Source of the DNA: Sva-07 sp963717385
GTDB taxonomy: Bacteria; Actinomycetota; Acidimicrobiia; Acidimicrobiales; Ilumatobacteraceae
Length of the DNA: 64,000 nucleotides
Direction: 5' to 3'
Assembly (NCBI GenBank): GCA_963717385.1
Contig: CAVQWE010000011.1
Coordinates: 62,001 to 126,000, forward strand
Every line of letters starts with the position of its first letter. Position 1 is the stretch's first letter. A program made the position numbers and the translations under genes. Under the pieces are notes generated by a model. The model did no database searches. It worked only from the letters and a program-made list of their open reading frames with translations, and had not been told where the DNA came from. Shown here piece after piece: positions 46,475 through 55,640 of the stretch.

Positions 46475-47116
46475 GTGCCCACCCCGAGCTACCAGCAACT
46501 CTTCGAGAACAACCGGACGCTGGGTCGCTGAGGAGTTGGCGAACGATCCCCGACCACTTCGAGCGCCTCGCGGCTGGCCAGAGCCCGAAGTATCTGTTCA
46601 TCGGTTGCTCCGACAGTCGGGTGAACGCCAACGAGATGGTCGGCACCGGCAGCGGCGAGATGTTCATCCACCGCAACATCGCCAACCTCGTCGTCCACAC
46701 CGACATGAACCTGATGTCGGTGTTGCAGTTCGCAGTGGAGGTGTTGGAGGTGGAGCACGTCATCGTGTGCGGCCATTACGGGTGCGGCGGTGTGGCTGCT
46801 GCGGTCGACGGCGCGTATCACGGGCTGATCGACAAGTGGCTACGGACGATCAAGGACGTCTACCGCATCTATCACCTCGAACTCGAGGCCATCGAGCGAT
46901 CCGGAGCTGCGCCACCAACGCCTCGTCGAACTGAACGTGCGCGAGCAGGTCTACCGGCTCTGCTCGACGTCGTTCATCCAACGTCGCTGGGGCCACGACA
47001 TGGACGCTCACGTGCACGGGTGGGTCTACGACCTCCGTCACGGACTCCTGAACGACCTCGAGATCGATCCCGCCGACGAACCAGCTCGCGGCATCTACGA
47101 CCTCGACAACCTCTGA
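46475..47116 (+). CDS. Beta-class carbonic anhydrase (three frameshifts as read)
   Basis: The conceptual protein is about 213 residues starting VPTPSYQQLFENNR at GTG 46475. Zinc-site motifs are intact: FIGCSDSRVNANEMVG and VIVCGHYGCGGVAAAVDG (Cys, Asp, His, Cys). The N-terminus changes frame near 46515 and 46550 (RWVAEELANDP then DHFERLAAGQS), and the C-terminus near 46890, resuming as DPELRHQRLVELNVREQVYR and ending at TGA 47114-47116. It interconverts CO2 and bicarbonate. Three breaks in 640 nt suggest local sequence error. Confidence 0.85.
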
Positions 47117-47154
47117 GCCACCGCCCCACGGCCGGCACCCTTCGTGCGGCCGAG

Positions 47155-47169
47155 GGACGTTCGGCACTG
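47155..47169 (+). promoter_or_regulatory. Weak DosR-like box upstream of the PEP synthase gene
   Basis: GGACGTTCGGCACTG, 70 nt before ATG 47240. It matches the window consensus at 12 of 15 positions and keeps the GGAC...CGG half pattern of mycobacterial sites. Confidence 0.35.
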
Positions 47170-47239
47170 TCCACGAACCACCTCGTGCGGGACGCTGGAA
47201 CTGGGTCGCAGGACGATCCTGCGGCCGGTATCGAAGGAG

Positions 47240-49522
47240 ATGGCCATGGCCCAGTCAACCCGAGTTCGCCGAATCGTCGACCTCTCCGAGGTCGGCTTGG
47301 CCGATGTCGGACTCGTCGGCGGCAAGGGGGCGAACCTGGGCGAGATGATCGCGGCTGGGTTCCCGGTACCGCCGGGATTCGTCGTCACCGCCGACGCCTA
47401 TCTCGACGCCATGGAGCACGCCGGACTCCGCGACGAACTCGCTGAACACGCACGAACCGCCGGCGACCTGACGCCCGAGGCGCTGGCCGAGGAGGCACGT
47501 CGGCTCAAGGACTCCGTGCGGTCCTGCTCTCTGCCCGCGGCCCTTGCGGATGATGCCCTCGAACGTCTGAAGGCGCTCGGACCCGACGTCAGGGTGGCCG
47601 TTCGATCGTCGGCAACCGCCGAGGATTCGACCGACACATCGTTTGCCGGAATGAACGAGACGTTCACGAACGTACGAGGACCCGAACTCCTCGAGCGGAT
47701 CACCGACTGCTGGGCATCACTGTTCGGCGAACGTGTCGCTTCGTACCGGGTGGATCGCCAACTGTTCGACGAGCCGGCGATCGCTGTCGTCGTGCAACAG
47801 ATGGTGGCATCGGACCGATCCGGCGTGATGTTCACGGTGGACCCCGCCCGGCGCGAGCAGATCCTGATCGAGGCAGCATTCGGCCTCGGCGAGGTCGTGG
47901 TGTCGGGCCGCGGTCGAACCGGACACGTACCACGTCGATCGAGCAACATCGATGCTGCGCGACGTGCGGTCGGATGCCAGTCGGTACGCATCACAACGGG
48001 CCCGGACGGCGACGTCGTCGACGAGCTCGACGCAGCCGCTGGCTGGCGTCGCGTGCTGACCGACGACGAGGTCGTGCAAGTCGCACAGCTCGGCCTCGAC
48101 ATCGAGCAGCACTACGGCAGTCCGCAGGACATCGAATGGGCGTTCGTCGACGATGAACTGTTCGTCGTGCAGTCTCGTCCGCTGACCACGCTCGAGCCAT
48201 CGACGCTTGGGCGAATCGGAAACACCGATCCTGCAGGGCCTCGGCGTGGGCGACCGTCAACGCATCAGGACACGTACGGATCCTGACATCGCCGAAGGAT
48301 GGCCACCTCCTCGCCGACGGCGACGTCCTGGTCGCCGTCGATGACGTCACCCGATTGGGTCGCCACCATGCGACGGGCCTCGGCGCTCGTCACCGACGCC
48401 GGCGGCAGCACGTGCCACGCAGCGATCGTCAGCCGCGAACTGGGCCTCCCGGCGATCGTCGGGACCCGGACGGCCACCACGACACTGCGAAACGGTGACC
48501 TGGTCACCGTCGACGCGGCCGCCGGCCAGGTGTTCGCCGGCGACCACCAGAGCCACCTCCCCGCGGTGATCGCAGGCAGGGCGGTCGAGCGTTCCGAGCC
48601 GACAGCTGCGACCGTGTCCGAAGTGACCGCCACCAAGCTGTACGTCAACCTTGCGATGGCCGATCGGGCCACAGAGGTCGCCGCACTCGACGTCGACGGG
48701 GTCGGACTGCTGCGCGGCGAATTCATGGTGGTCGACGCTCTCGGTGGACGTCACCCGAGGGCGTTGATCGCCGACGGTCGTAGCGACGAGTTCATCAGCT
48801 CGATGTCAGCACAGTTGGGCCAGATCGCCGGCGCGTTCGGGACTCGTCCTGTGGTCTACCGAACGATGGACTTCCGGTCGAACGAGTTCCGTGGCCTCGA
48901 TGGTGGGGACCAGTTCGAGCCGGTCGAGCAGAACCCGATGATCGGCTACCGGGGGTGCTACCGCTACATCAAGGATCCCGAGACGTTCGCGCTCGAACTC
49001 GAGACGCTCGGGCGGGTGCGCGAGGAGTTCCCGAACCTGCAGGTGATGATCCCGTTCGTCAGGACGAACTGGGAGCTGGAGGCTTGCCTGGAAGCCATCG
49101 ACGCGAGCCGGCTGGGACGTCAGCGCGGTCTCGTCAAATGGGTGATGGCCGAGGTCCCCTCCGTGATTGCGCGGATTCCCGACTACGCAGCACTCGGGAT
49201 CGCCGGCGTGTCGATCGGCAGCAACGACCTCACCCAGCTGATGCTGGGCGTGGACCGCGACTCCGAGATCCTCGCCGAACTGTTCGACGAGAGCGACGCG
49301 GCGGTGCTGTGGGCGATCGAGCACATCGTGAGCGCCTGCCGCGAGGTCGGGATCACCTCGTCGCTGTGCGGACTCGCCCCTTCTCGCAACCCCGCCTTCG
49401 CCGAGCATCTGGTTCGGTACGGCATCACGTCGATCTCGGTCGACCCCGACGCCGTCACGGCAGCTCGCCGGGTACTGGCGACCGCCGAGCGTCGGATGCT
49501 GCTCGACGCCGCAAGGAGTTGA
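47240..49522 (+). CDS. ppsA: Phosphoenolpyruvate synthase (pyruvate, water dikinase; five frameshifts as read)
   Basis: The conceptual protein is about 760 residues. The ATP-grasp domain has GLVGGKGANLGEMIAAGFPV and VRSSATAEDSTDTSFAGMNE. The phosphohistidine domain has TDAGGSTCHAAIVSRELGLP, and the C-terminal PEP-binding barrel has GLLRGEFMVVDALGG and ITSSLCGLAPSRNPAFAEHL. It makes PEP from pyruvate with ATP. The frame breaks near 47920 and 47975 (a segment reading VEPDTYHVDRATSMLRDV in another frame) and near 48210, 48250 and 48340 around SPKDGHLLADGDVLVAV. The density of breaks means pseudogene status cannot be excluded. GAAGGAG precedes ATG 47240. Confidence 0.85.
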
Positions 49523-49567
49523 GGCGCCCGGATCGGGCCTCGACTGCTGATCTGCCACACTGGGTCG

Positions 49568-49927
49568 GTGCAGCCGCTGGGGGTCCATCACGTCTCGATC
49601 AACGTTCGCAATGCGGCCGAGAGCCTCTCGTTCTACACCGACGTGCTCGGGCTCGTCGCTCGAGGCGACCGACCAGACTTCCCGTTCGGAGGGGCCTGGC
49701 TCGACATCGGTGGACAGCAGGTCCACCTGATCGAGGGCGAGGTTCCCAACGGCTGCGGCCAGCACTTCGCCATCCAGGTGGCGGACCTCGATGGCGCCGT
49801 TGCCGAGCTGCGAGACCGAGGCGTCGAGGTTCGCGATCCGAGCGCAGTGGGCTGCGCACGCCAGACGTTCCTGTTCGACCCATCGGGCAACATGATCGAA
49901 CTACACGAACCAGCGACGACGTCGTGA
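49568..49927 (+). CDS. VOC/glyoxalase family protein
   Basis: A 119-residue single VOC module pair: GVHHVSINVRNAAESLSFYT, VLGLVARGDRPDFPFGGAWL, and HFAIQVADLDGAVAELRDRG ending FLFDPSGNMIELHEP. The His and Glu metal ligands of the fold (HHV and IELHE) are present. It resembles glyoxalase I or fosfomycin-resistance-type enzymes; the substrate is unknown. GTG 49568 is taken as start. Confidence 0.85.
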   Translation: MQPLGVHHVSINVRNAAESLSFYTDVLGLVARGDRPDFPFGGAWLDIGGQQVHLIEGEVPNGCGQHFAIQVADLDGAVAELRDRGVEVRDPSAVGCARQTFLFDPSGNMIELHEPATTS

Positions 49928-49957
49928 ACATCCACATCAACTGACCCAAGGACTCCC

Positions 49958-50563
49958 ATGACCGACATCGACCTCGACCTCAACTCCGGTCCGGCCCTGG
50001 CCGATCCGATCCAGGACTCGCTGTACCGGCGAATGCGCACGATGCATTCGCTGTACTACCAAGCCGTCGACACGATGGACCTCGAGCACGTCAACCACTT
50101 CGAACGCGAGGGTGTGCTGCCGATCGCGTTCTCGCTGTTCCACTACGTCAACGTGCACGACGGCTCGTTCATGATGATCACGGGCGAGCCACCGATCTGG
50201 AACGACGAGTGGCAGGAGCGGGTGCAGCTCACGATCGCGGACCACGGCAAGCACAAGACCGTCGACGAGATGGTCGCCCAGCGCATCGGCGACTACGAGG
50301 CGTACAAGGACTACCAGCGGGCGGTGTTCGAGCGGACCGAAGCGCACCTCGCGTCGATGGATCCGGCTGACCTCACGCGGGTGTTGATCGCCAAGCCGTA
50401 CCCACCGATGATCGCCAGCACCTACAGCGCTCGCTGCGCTGGCCCGGCCGGCATCACCGTGCTCGACGGGTTCGAGTGCTGGCTGTACCAGCACGGCCTG
50501 CGCCACATGGGCGAGATCGAACTCGCCCGCGGGCTCGTCGGCCTCGGGGGCATGACGTCCTGA
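49958..50563 (+). CDS. DinB-like superfamily protein of unknown function
   Basis: A 201-residue protein starting TDIDLDLNSGPALADPIQDS. Long helices and the C-terminal LYQHGLRHMGEIELARGLVG resemble the third His and GEI segment of DinB-like four-helix metalloenzymes. The middle carries FHYVNVHDGSFMMITGEPPI. No more specific identity is recognised. It follows the VOC gene by 30 nt and converges on the CMD gene; the 85 nt between them hold nothing I recognise. Confidence 0.6.
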   Translation: MTDIDLDLNSGPALADPIQDSLYRRMRTMHSLYYQAVDTMDLEHVNHFEREGVLPIAFSLFHYVNVHDGSFMMITGEPPIWNDEWQERVQLTIADHGKHKTVDEMVAQRIGDYEAYKDYQRAVFERTEAHLASMDPADLTRVLIAKPYPPMIASTYSARCAGPAGITVLDGFECWLYQHGLRHMGEIELARGLVGLGGMTS

Positions 50564-50648
50564 GCTCGCCGTTCGAGGCGGTCGTGATCGGCCCCACGGT
50601 GTGCAGGCAGGCGTCGAGCCACGCCACCAGGGCCCCCGATGAGCGGTT

Positions 50649-51221
50649 TCAGGAATCGGCTGGGAAGCCGGGGACGCCGTCGTCGAGTTGCACGCCGGCG
50701 CTGTTGAGGAACCCCGACACGAGCCGGTAGAAGCCGGCGACCACGAGCAGCTCGACGAGTTCGGCCTCCGACCACCGGTCGGAGAGCGCCAGCCAGGTGC
50801 CCGCGCCAACGCAGTCGGCGGCGTGCAGGTCGTCGGCGAGTGCGATCAGCGCAGCGTCGCCCGCGCTCCAGGGATGATCGTGCGGCGACTTCGTGAGCGC
50901 GGTGATCTCGTCGTCGGTGAGGCCGCACCGCTTGCCGATCACCGTGTGCTGGCCGAACTCGTACACGGCCTGGGCGTTCCAACCGACCCGCAAGATCACC
51001 AGTTCACGCTCGCGTTCGGGGATCAGGCCCTTGTTCAAGAGAAACCCGCCGAGCAGATTGAAGCGCTTCAACAGCTTGGGGTGATGGCCGAGCACACCGA
51101 AGATGTTCAACGGTCGGCCGTCGTGGGTGAGTGCCCCTGCGAGCGTGTCGCGTAACTCGTCATCGGTGACGTCGTCGAGATCGATCGGCGCTATTCGTGG
51201 CGTCTTGGGTCGTTCGACCAT
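50649..51221 (-). CDS. Carboxymuconolactone decarboxylase/AhpD-fold family protein
   Basis: A 190-residue CMD-fold protein: LNIFGVLGHHPKLLKRFNLL, IPERERELVILRVGWNAQAV, YEFGQHTVIGKRCGLTDDEI. It lacks the CxxC pair of peroxidatic AhpD proteins, so it belongs with the gamma-CMD-like members found in aromatic or lipid catabolic loci. It lies 31 nt downstream of the FAH gene on the same strand. Confidence 0.85.
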   Translation of the reverse strand: MVERPKTPRIAPIDLDDVTDDELRDTLAGALTHDGRPLNIFGVLGHHPKLLKRFNLLGGFLLNKGLIPERERELVILRVGWNAQAVYEFGQHTVIGKRCGLTDDEITALTKSPHDHPWSAGDAALIALADDLHAADCVGAGTWLALSDRWSEAELVELLVVAGFYRLVSGFLNSAGVQLDDGVPGFPADS

Positions 51222-51252
51222 CTGGCCATCATCGGCGGGACGCAGCCCGACG

Positions 51253-52119
51253 TCAACCCCGGATGGGTCGAGGGTCGCTGATGCGGACCACCCGGTTGGT
51301 CATGGTGCCGATGCCGTCGATCGTCGTGGTGATCACGTCGCCGTCGGCGAGGAACTTGCCCTGCGCCACCCCAACGCCCGCTGGCGTTCCCGTGAAGATC
51401 ATGTCGCCGGTGACGAGCGTGGTGATCGACGAGAGGAAGCTCACGAGGGTCGACACGTCGAAGATCAGATCGGCGGTGTTGCCGTTCTGGCGCACCTCTC
51501 CGTTGATCGCACACCTGATGGGCATGGCGTCGCGGTCGGCGAGTTGGTCGGTGGAGACGAGGACCGGGCCGATCGGACCGAAGGTGTCGAACGACTTGCC
51601 GAGATTGAAGTGCGGTGTCGTTCCGGCGTTCTGGACAGGTCGGTCGGAGATGTCCTGGCCGACCGTGACACCGACGACGTGGTTCCACGCATCGTCGATC
51701 GTGATGTCGCGGCCGCCCTCACCGACCACCACCACCAGTTCACCCTCGTAGTCGCAGCCGCCACTGCGGATCTCGACGTCGGCAGTCGGCCCGACCAGGC
51801 ATGACGGGAACTTGGTGAACACCACCGGGCTGTCGGGCGCCTCACGCCCGCCCTCCGCGGCATGTGCGGCGTAGTTGAGCCCGATCCCGAAGACCTTCTG
51901 AGGTCGGGGCACCGGCGGACCGAGTACGACATCTGCGAGCAGACCGGTGACCGACGAGTCGTCGAGGCTCGCCGACAGTTCGGCGAGAAGGTCGGGGCGG
52001 GCGAGCGCCTGCATCAGATCGGAGCCGAGCGCACCAGAGGAGTGCGTGGCAACATCGGTGTAGTGGTCACCGTGGACCAGCGCGGCGCGTCCGTTCACGT
52101 TCGCAAGTCGGAATCCCAT
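51253..52119 (-). CDS. Fumarylacetoacetate hydrolase family protein
   Basis: A 288-residue FAH-fold enzyme: VFGIGLNYAAHAAEGGREAP, VFTKFPSCLVGP, DYEGELVVVVGEGGRDITID, GVTVGQDISDRPVQN and the metal/substrate end IFTGTPAGVGVAQG. It probably hydrolyses a C-C bond in a dioxo acid or acts as an isomerase in aromatic catabolism. ATG 52119 was preferred over a TTG three codons earlier because GAAAGGG lies at a normal distance. It is divergent from selO. Confidence 0.9.
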   Translation of the reverse strand: MGFRLANVNGRAALVHGDHYTDVATHSSGALGSDLMQALARPDLLAELSASLDDSSVTGLLADVVLGPPVPRPQKVFGIGLNYAAHAAEGGREAPDSPVVFTKFPSCLVGPTADVEIRSGGCDYEGELVVVVGEGGRDITIDDAWNHVVGVTVGQDISDRPVQNAGTTPHFNLGKSFDTFGPIGPVLVSTDQLADRDAMPIRCAINGEVRQNGNTADLIFDVSTLVSFLSSITTLVTGDMIFTGTPAGVGVAQGKFLADGDVITTTIDGIGTMTNRVVRISDPRPIRG

Positions 52120-52211
52120 GGCGGTCAACCCTTTCGACAGAGGTGGTCACCCATGGTGTCAGACGCCTTGGGCGGCAGGTGCAATCGGGTCCTGGTTCCT
52201 AGGCTGGGCGC

Positions 52212-53711
52212 ATGACCGTTGCCGCACGGCCCGTCTTCGAGCTCGATGATTCGTTCGCCCGCGAGTTGGTGGGGTTGCACCAGCCGTGGCAGGCCGAACC
52301 GGTGTCCGCACCGTCGTTGGTGGTGCTCAACGAGGACCTCGCCGAGCAGCTCGGCCTCGAACGTCGACACGCTGCGTTCACCCGACGCTCTCGCACTGCT
52401 CGCCGGCAACGCCTCACCCGACGGCGTCACCACCGTCGCCCAGGCGTACGCCGGGCACCAGTTCGGCGGCTACTCGCCGAGGCTCGGTGACGGCCGAGCA
52501 CTCCTGCTCGGCGAACTCGTCGGGGCCGACGGCGTCCGCCGCGACCTGCATCTCAAGGGATCGGGCCGCACGCCGTTTGCTCGCGGCGGCGATGGGCGCG
52601 CCGCGGTGGGACCGATGCTGCGCGAGTACCTGATCGGCGAGGCGATGCACGGTCTCGGTATTCCGACCACACGGATGTTGACCGTCGTCGCCACCGGCGA
52701 CACGATCGTCCGCGAGGTCGACTCGCGTCACGCTCAGGTGCCAGGTGCGGTACTCACGCGAATCGCATCGAGCCACCTGCGTGTCGGCTCGTTCCAGTTC
52801 GCCGCCGCGACCGGCGACGCCGATCTGCTGCGCTCGCTGGCCGAGTACGCGATCGCTCGCCACGTCCCAGCCGCCGCCGACGCCGACAACCCAGCACTTG
52901 CACTGTTCGACCACGTCGTCGGCGTGCAGGCTGCGCTGGTCGCCCGATGGATGGAGGTCGGCTTCATCCACGGGGTGCTCAACACCGACAACGTGACGAT
53001 CTCGGGCGAGGCGATCGACTTCGGGCCGTGCGCGTTCATGGATGCCTACGATCCGGCCACCGTGTTCAGCTCGATCGACCACGGCGGTCGCTACGCCTAC
53101 GGCAACCAGCCGGCGATCACCACGTGGAATCTGGCCCGATTGGCCGAGGCGATGCTGTCGCTGTTCGACGACGACACCGACACCGCCGTCGAGTTGGCCA
53201 CCGGGGTGCTGCAGTCGTTCCCCGAACGGTTCCAGTCGGCGTGGTCGGCGGCGATGCGCACCAAACTCGGCCTCGATGTCGACGACGCGACCAACGACAG
53301 CCTCATCGCAGAGTTGCTCGAGATCATGGCCGACCATCGGGTCGACTACACCGGTGGGTTCCGATCACTCTCGTCGGTCATCCGAGGCGACCTCGGTGCA
53401 GCGCTCGAGGTGTTCGGCGCATCGGCGGCGCCGGCGTTCAACGACTGGGTGAGCCGTTGGGTGGCCGCCGTCGGGGTGGCGATGCGACGACCATCGCCGA
53501 CGAGATGGATCGCCGCAACCCCATCTACGTGCCCCGCAACCACATGGTCGAAGCGGCACTGACCTCTGCGAGCTGGGGCGACATGGCGCCACTGGACGAC
53601 CTGCTCGAGGCCGTGTCGCGACCGTTCGAACGCCGCGAGGGCCTCGAACGGTTCGAGTCACCGGCGCCACTCGACGCCGCCGACGGTTACCGCACCTTCT
53701 GCGGCACCTGA
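52212..53711 (+). CDS. selO: Protein adenylyltransferase SelO (two frameshifts as read)
   Basis: About 499 residues. Start: FELDDSFARELVGLHQPWQA. Pseudokinase motifs: AQAYAGHQFGGYSPRLGDGR, DLHLKGSGRTPFARGGDGRA, VLTRIASSHLRVGSFQF, GVLNTDNVTISGEAIDFGPC and FMDAYDPATVFSSIDHGGRY. Frames change near 52360 (LGLE to NVDTLRSPDALALLAGN) and near 53480 (before TIADEMDRRNPIYVPRNHMV). SelO binds ATP inverted and AMPylates Ser/Thr/Tyr residues of redox proteins. The end YRTFCGT has no Sec, as usual for bacterial SelO. Confidence 0.9.
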
Positions 53712-53722
53712 CACACCGGTCG

Positions 53723-54661
53723 TCAACGAGCGACCCGAAAGCCGATGTTGCCGGCGGCGCTGTCGGGGGTGTTCGCGCTGCGCGCGCCGACCCGGTAACG
53801 GTTGCAGTACGAGTCGTGGCACAGATACGACCCACCACGCATGACCCGATGCGAACCACCGGGAGGACCGGTCGGGTCGACACGAACGCCGTCAGCGCTC
53901 GAGCGCTCATAGGTGTCGTAGGCGAACCAGTCGGCGCACCACTCCCACACGTTGCCGGTGGTCTCGTAGAGCCCGAACCCGTTCGGCGGAAACGACCGCA
54001 CGGGCGCGGTGCCGTCGTGACCATCGGCTGCGGTGTTGGTGCCCGGGAACTCGCCCTGGAACACGTTCATGCGGTGCTCGCCGCCCGGTTCGAGATCGTC
54101 GCCCCACGGGAAGCGGCGACGGTCGAGCCCGCCCCCGGCGGCGCGCTCCCACTCGGCTTCGGTCGGCAGCCGGGTACCGCTCCAGCGACAGTACGCATGG
54201 GCGTCATCCCACGTGACGTGCACGACCGGGTGCTCGAGCACGTCGTCGATGGTGGTGTGCGGCCCGCCAGGATGGCGCCAATCGGCACCCTCCACCTGCC
54301 GCCACCACGGCGCCGAGGCCACACCGCGGGTCGGCGGGAAGTCGTCGGGCAACAGGCCGGCGAACACGAACGACCACTGGTCGCGCTCGGCGAGCGTGAC
54401 GTAGCCGGTGTCGTGGCAGAACGCAGCGAACTCGGCATTGGTCACCGTTGTGGGGGCGATCGAGAACGCCGACAGTTCCACGCGATGCACCGGCCCTTCC
54501 CCGTCGGCCGGATCGCCGTCACCAGCGATGCCGCCCATCCAGAACTGGCCGCCGCGCACCGGTACGAGATCGACCTCGACCGACCCCGTACGAGATGTGT
54601 CAGACACATCGTGTACCTCGCTGGGAGGGCGATCGCTCGACGGGGAACAGCAGGCGCTCAT
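53723..54661 (-). CDS. Formylglycine-generating enzyme (FGE/SUMF1 family) with both catalytic cysteines
   Basis: A 312-residue FGE-sulfatase domain protein: VPVRGGQFWMGGIAGDGDPA, HPVVHVTWDDAHAYCRWSG, RLPTEAEWERAAGGGLDRRR, and the C-terminal MRGGSYLCHDSYCNRYRVGA with Cys281 and Cys286, the copper-binding pair of true FGEs. It oxidises Cys in CxPxR sites of sulfatases to formylglycine. The N-terminus MSACCSPSSDR is unusual and itself resembles a CxPS site. No sulfatase gene is in the window. It is divergent from the heliorhodopsin gene, 81 nt apart. Confidence 0.92.
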   Translation of the reverse strand: MSACCSPSSDRPPSEVHDVSDTSRTGSVEVDLVPVRGGQFWMGGIAGDGDPADGEGPVHRVELSAFSIAPTTVTNAEFAAFCHDTGYVTLAERDQWSFVFAGLLPDDFPPTRGVASAPWWRQVEGADWRHPGGPHTTIDDVLEHPVVHVTWDDAHAYCRWSGTRLPTEAEWERAAGGGLDRRRFPWGDDLEPGGEHRMNVFQGEFPGTNTAADGHDGTAPVRSFPPNGFGLYETTGNVWEWCADWFAYDTYERSSADGVRVDPTGPPGGSHRVMRGGSYLCHDSYCNRYRVGARSANTPDSAAGNIGFRVAR

Positions 54662-54742
54662 TGGCGCAAGCTTGTCACAGGTGAGCAAGACTGCCCGAGG
54701 GCACCGTTTCAGGATTCGCCCACGAGGGAAAGAGTGAGCACC

Positions 54743-55543
54743 ATGGACACAACCGGCACCGAACAACGGCAACCGGACGGAACGCCCGTCGCCACGGGCG
54801 TGACATCCGAGCGACTCGCCAACCTGCGCACGTGGAACCTCGGACTCACCGTGCTCCACGCGGTGCAGGCGGTGCTGATCGTGGTCCTGTCGGGCGACTT
54901 CGTGATCCAGGTGGTGTCGACGTTCCCCGAGGGGCCTCCCGGCACACGGGTTCCGACCCCCGAGGCTCTCTTCGACGTGCGCGTGGGCTTCGCGATCGGA
55001 CTGTTCCTCGCGCTCGCTGCGATCGACCACCTCGTGACGTCCACCGTCTTGCGGTCGACGTACGAGCGTGATCTGCGCGGCGGCATCAACCGATTCCGCT
55101 GGGTCGAGTACTCGGTCAGCGCCACGATCATGGTGCTGCTGATCGGCTTCTACAGCGGTATCACCAACATCACCACTGTCGTTGCGGTGATCGGCGCGAA
55201 CGTGGCGATGATCCTGTTCGGTTGGATCCAGGAGCGCATGAACCCGCCCGGACGCACGTCCACGACGATGATGCCATTCTGGTTCGGCACCATCGCCGGC
55301 ATCGCGCCGTGGGTCGGCATCCTCATCCAGATCGTCGGCTCCGAGACCGTGCCTGGCTTCGTGTACGGCATCGTGATCGTGCAGTTCGTGTTGTTCTTCA
55401 GCTTCGGACTCAATCAGTGGCTGCAATACAAGAGCATCGGCAAGTGGACCGACTACGTCTACGGCGAGAAGGTGTACCTCGTCCTCAGCCTGGCAGCGAA
55501 GTCGCTGCTCGCCTGGCAGATCTACTTCCCCAGCCTCGACTGA
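54743..55543 (+). CDS. Heliorhodopsin
   Basis: A 266-residue seven-helix retinal protein. Helix 3 carries RWVEYSVSATIMVLLIGFYS with the counterion Glu122, and helix 7 carries VYLVLSLAAKSLLAWQIYF with the Schiff-base Lys253; both are heliorhodopsin signatures, distinct from type 1 rhodopsins. A polar N-terminus of about 30 residues, with LANLRTWNLGLTVLHAVQAV at helix 1, fits the inverted heliorhodopsin topology. ATG 54743 follows GAGGGAAAG. Retinal could come from the CrtY/Blh operon 7 kb downstream. Heliorhodopsins do not clearly pump ions; a sensory or regulatory role is likely. Confidence 0.95.
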   Translation: MDTTGTEQRQPDGTPVATGVTSERLANLRTWNLGLTVLHAVQAVLIVVLSGDFVIQVVSTFPEGPPGTRVPTPEALFDVRVGFAIGLFLALAAIDHLVTSTVLRSTYERDLRGGINRFRWVEYSVSATIMVLLIGFYSGITNITTVVAVIGANVAMILFGWIQERMNPPGRTSTTMMPFWFGTIAGIAPWVGILIQIVGSETVPGFVYGIVIVQFVLFFSFGLNQWLQYKSIGKWTDYVYGEKVYLVLSLAAKSLLAWQIYFPSLD

Positions 55544-55640
55544 CCGTCGGCCCCAATCACGTGGGGGTGAGGATCGCGGTGGGACCACCCGCCGGAACTG
55601 CAACACAGACGTGGGTTGGGGCGGTGGCTACCATCCGACG

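Noticed and set aside
52212..53711. SelO as a second selenoprotein
   Set aside because: Bacterial SelO normally lacks Sec; the C-terminus ends in CGT and stop with no in-frame TGA at a Cys position. The name alone does not tie it to the Sec peroxiredoxin.
53723..55606. A 627-codon FGE with a long N-terminal extension
   Set aside because: The extension is the complementary-strand shadow of the heliorhodopsin gene; the FGE starts at 54661.
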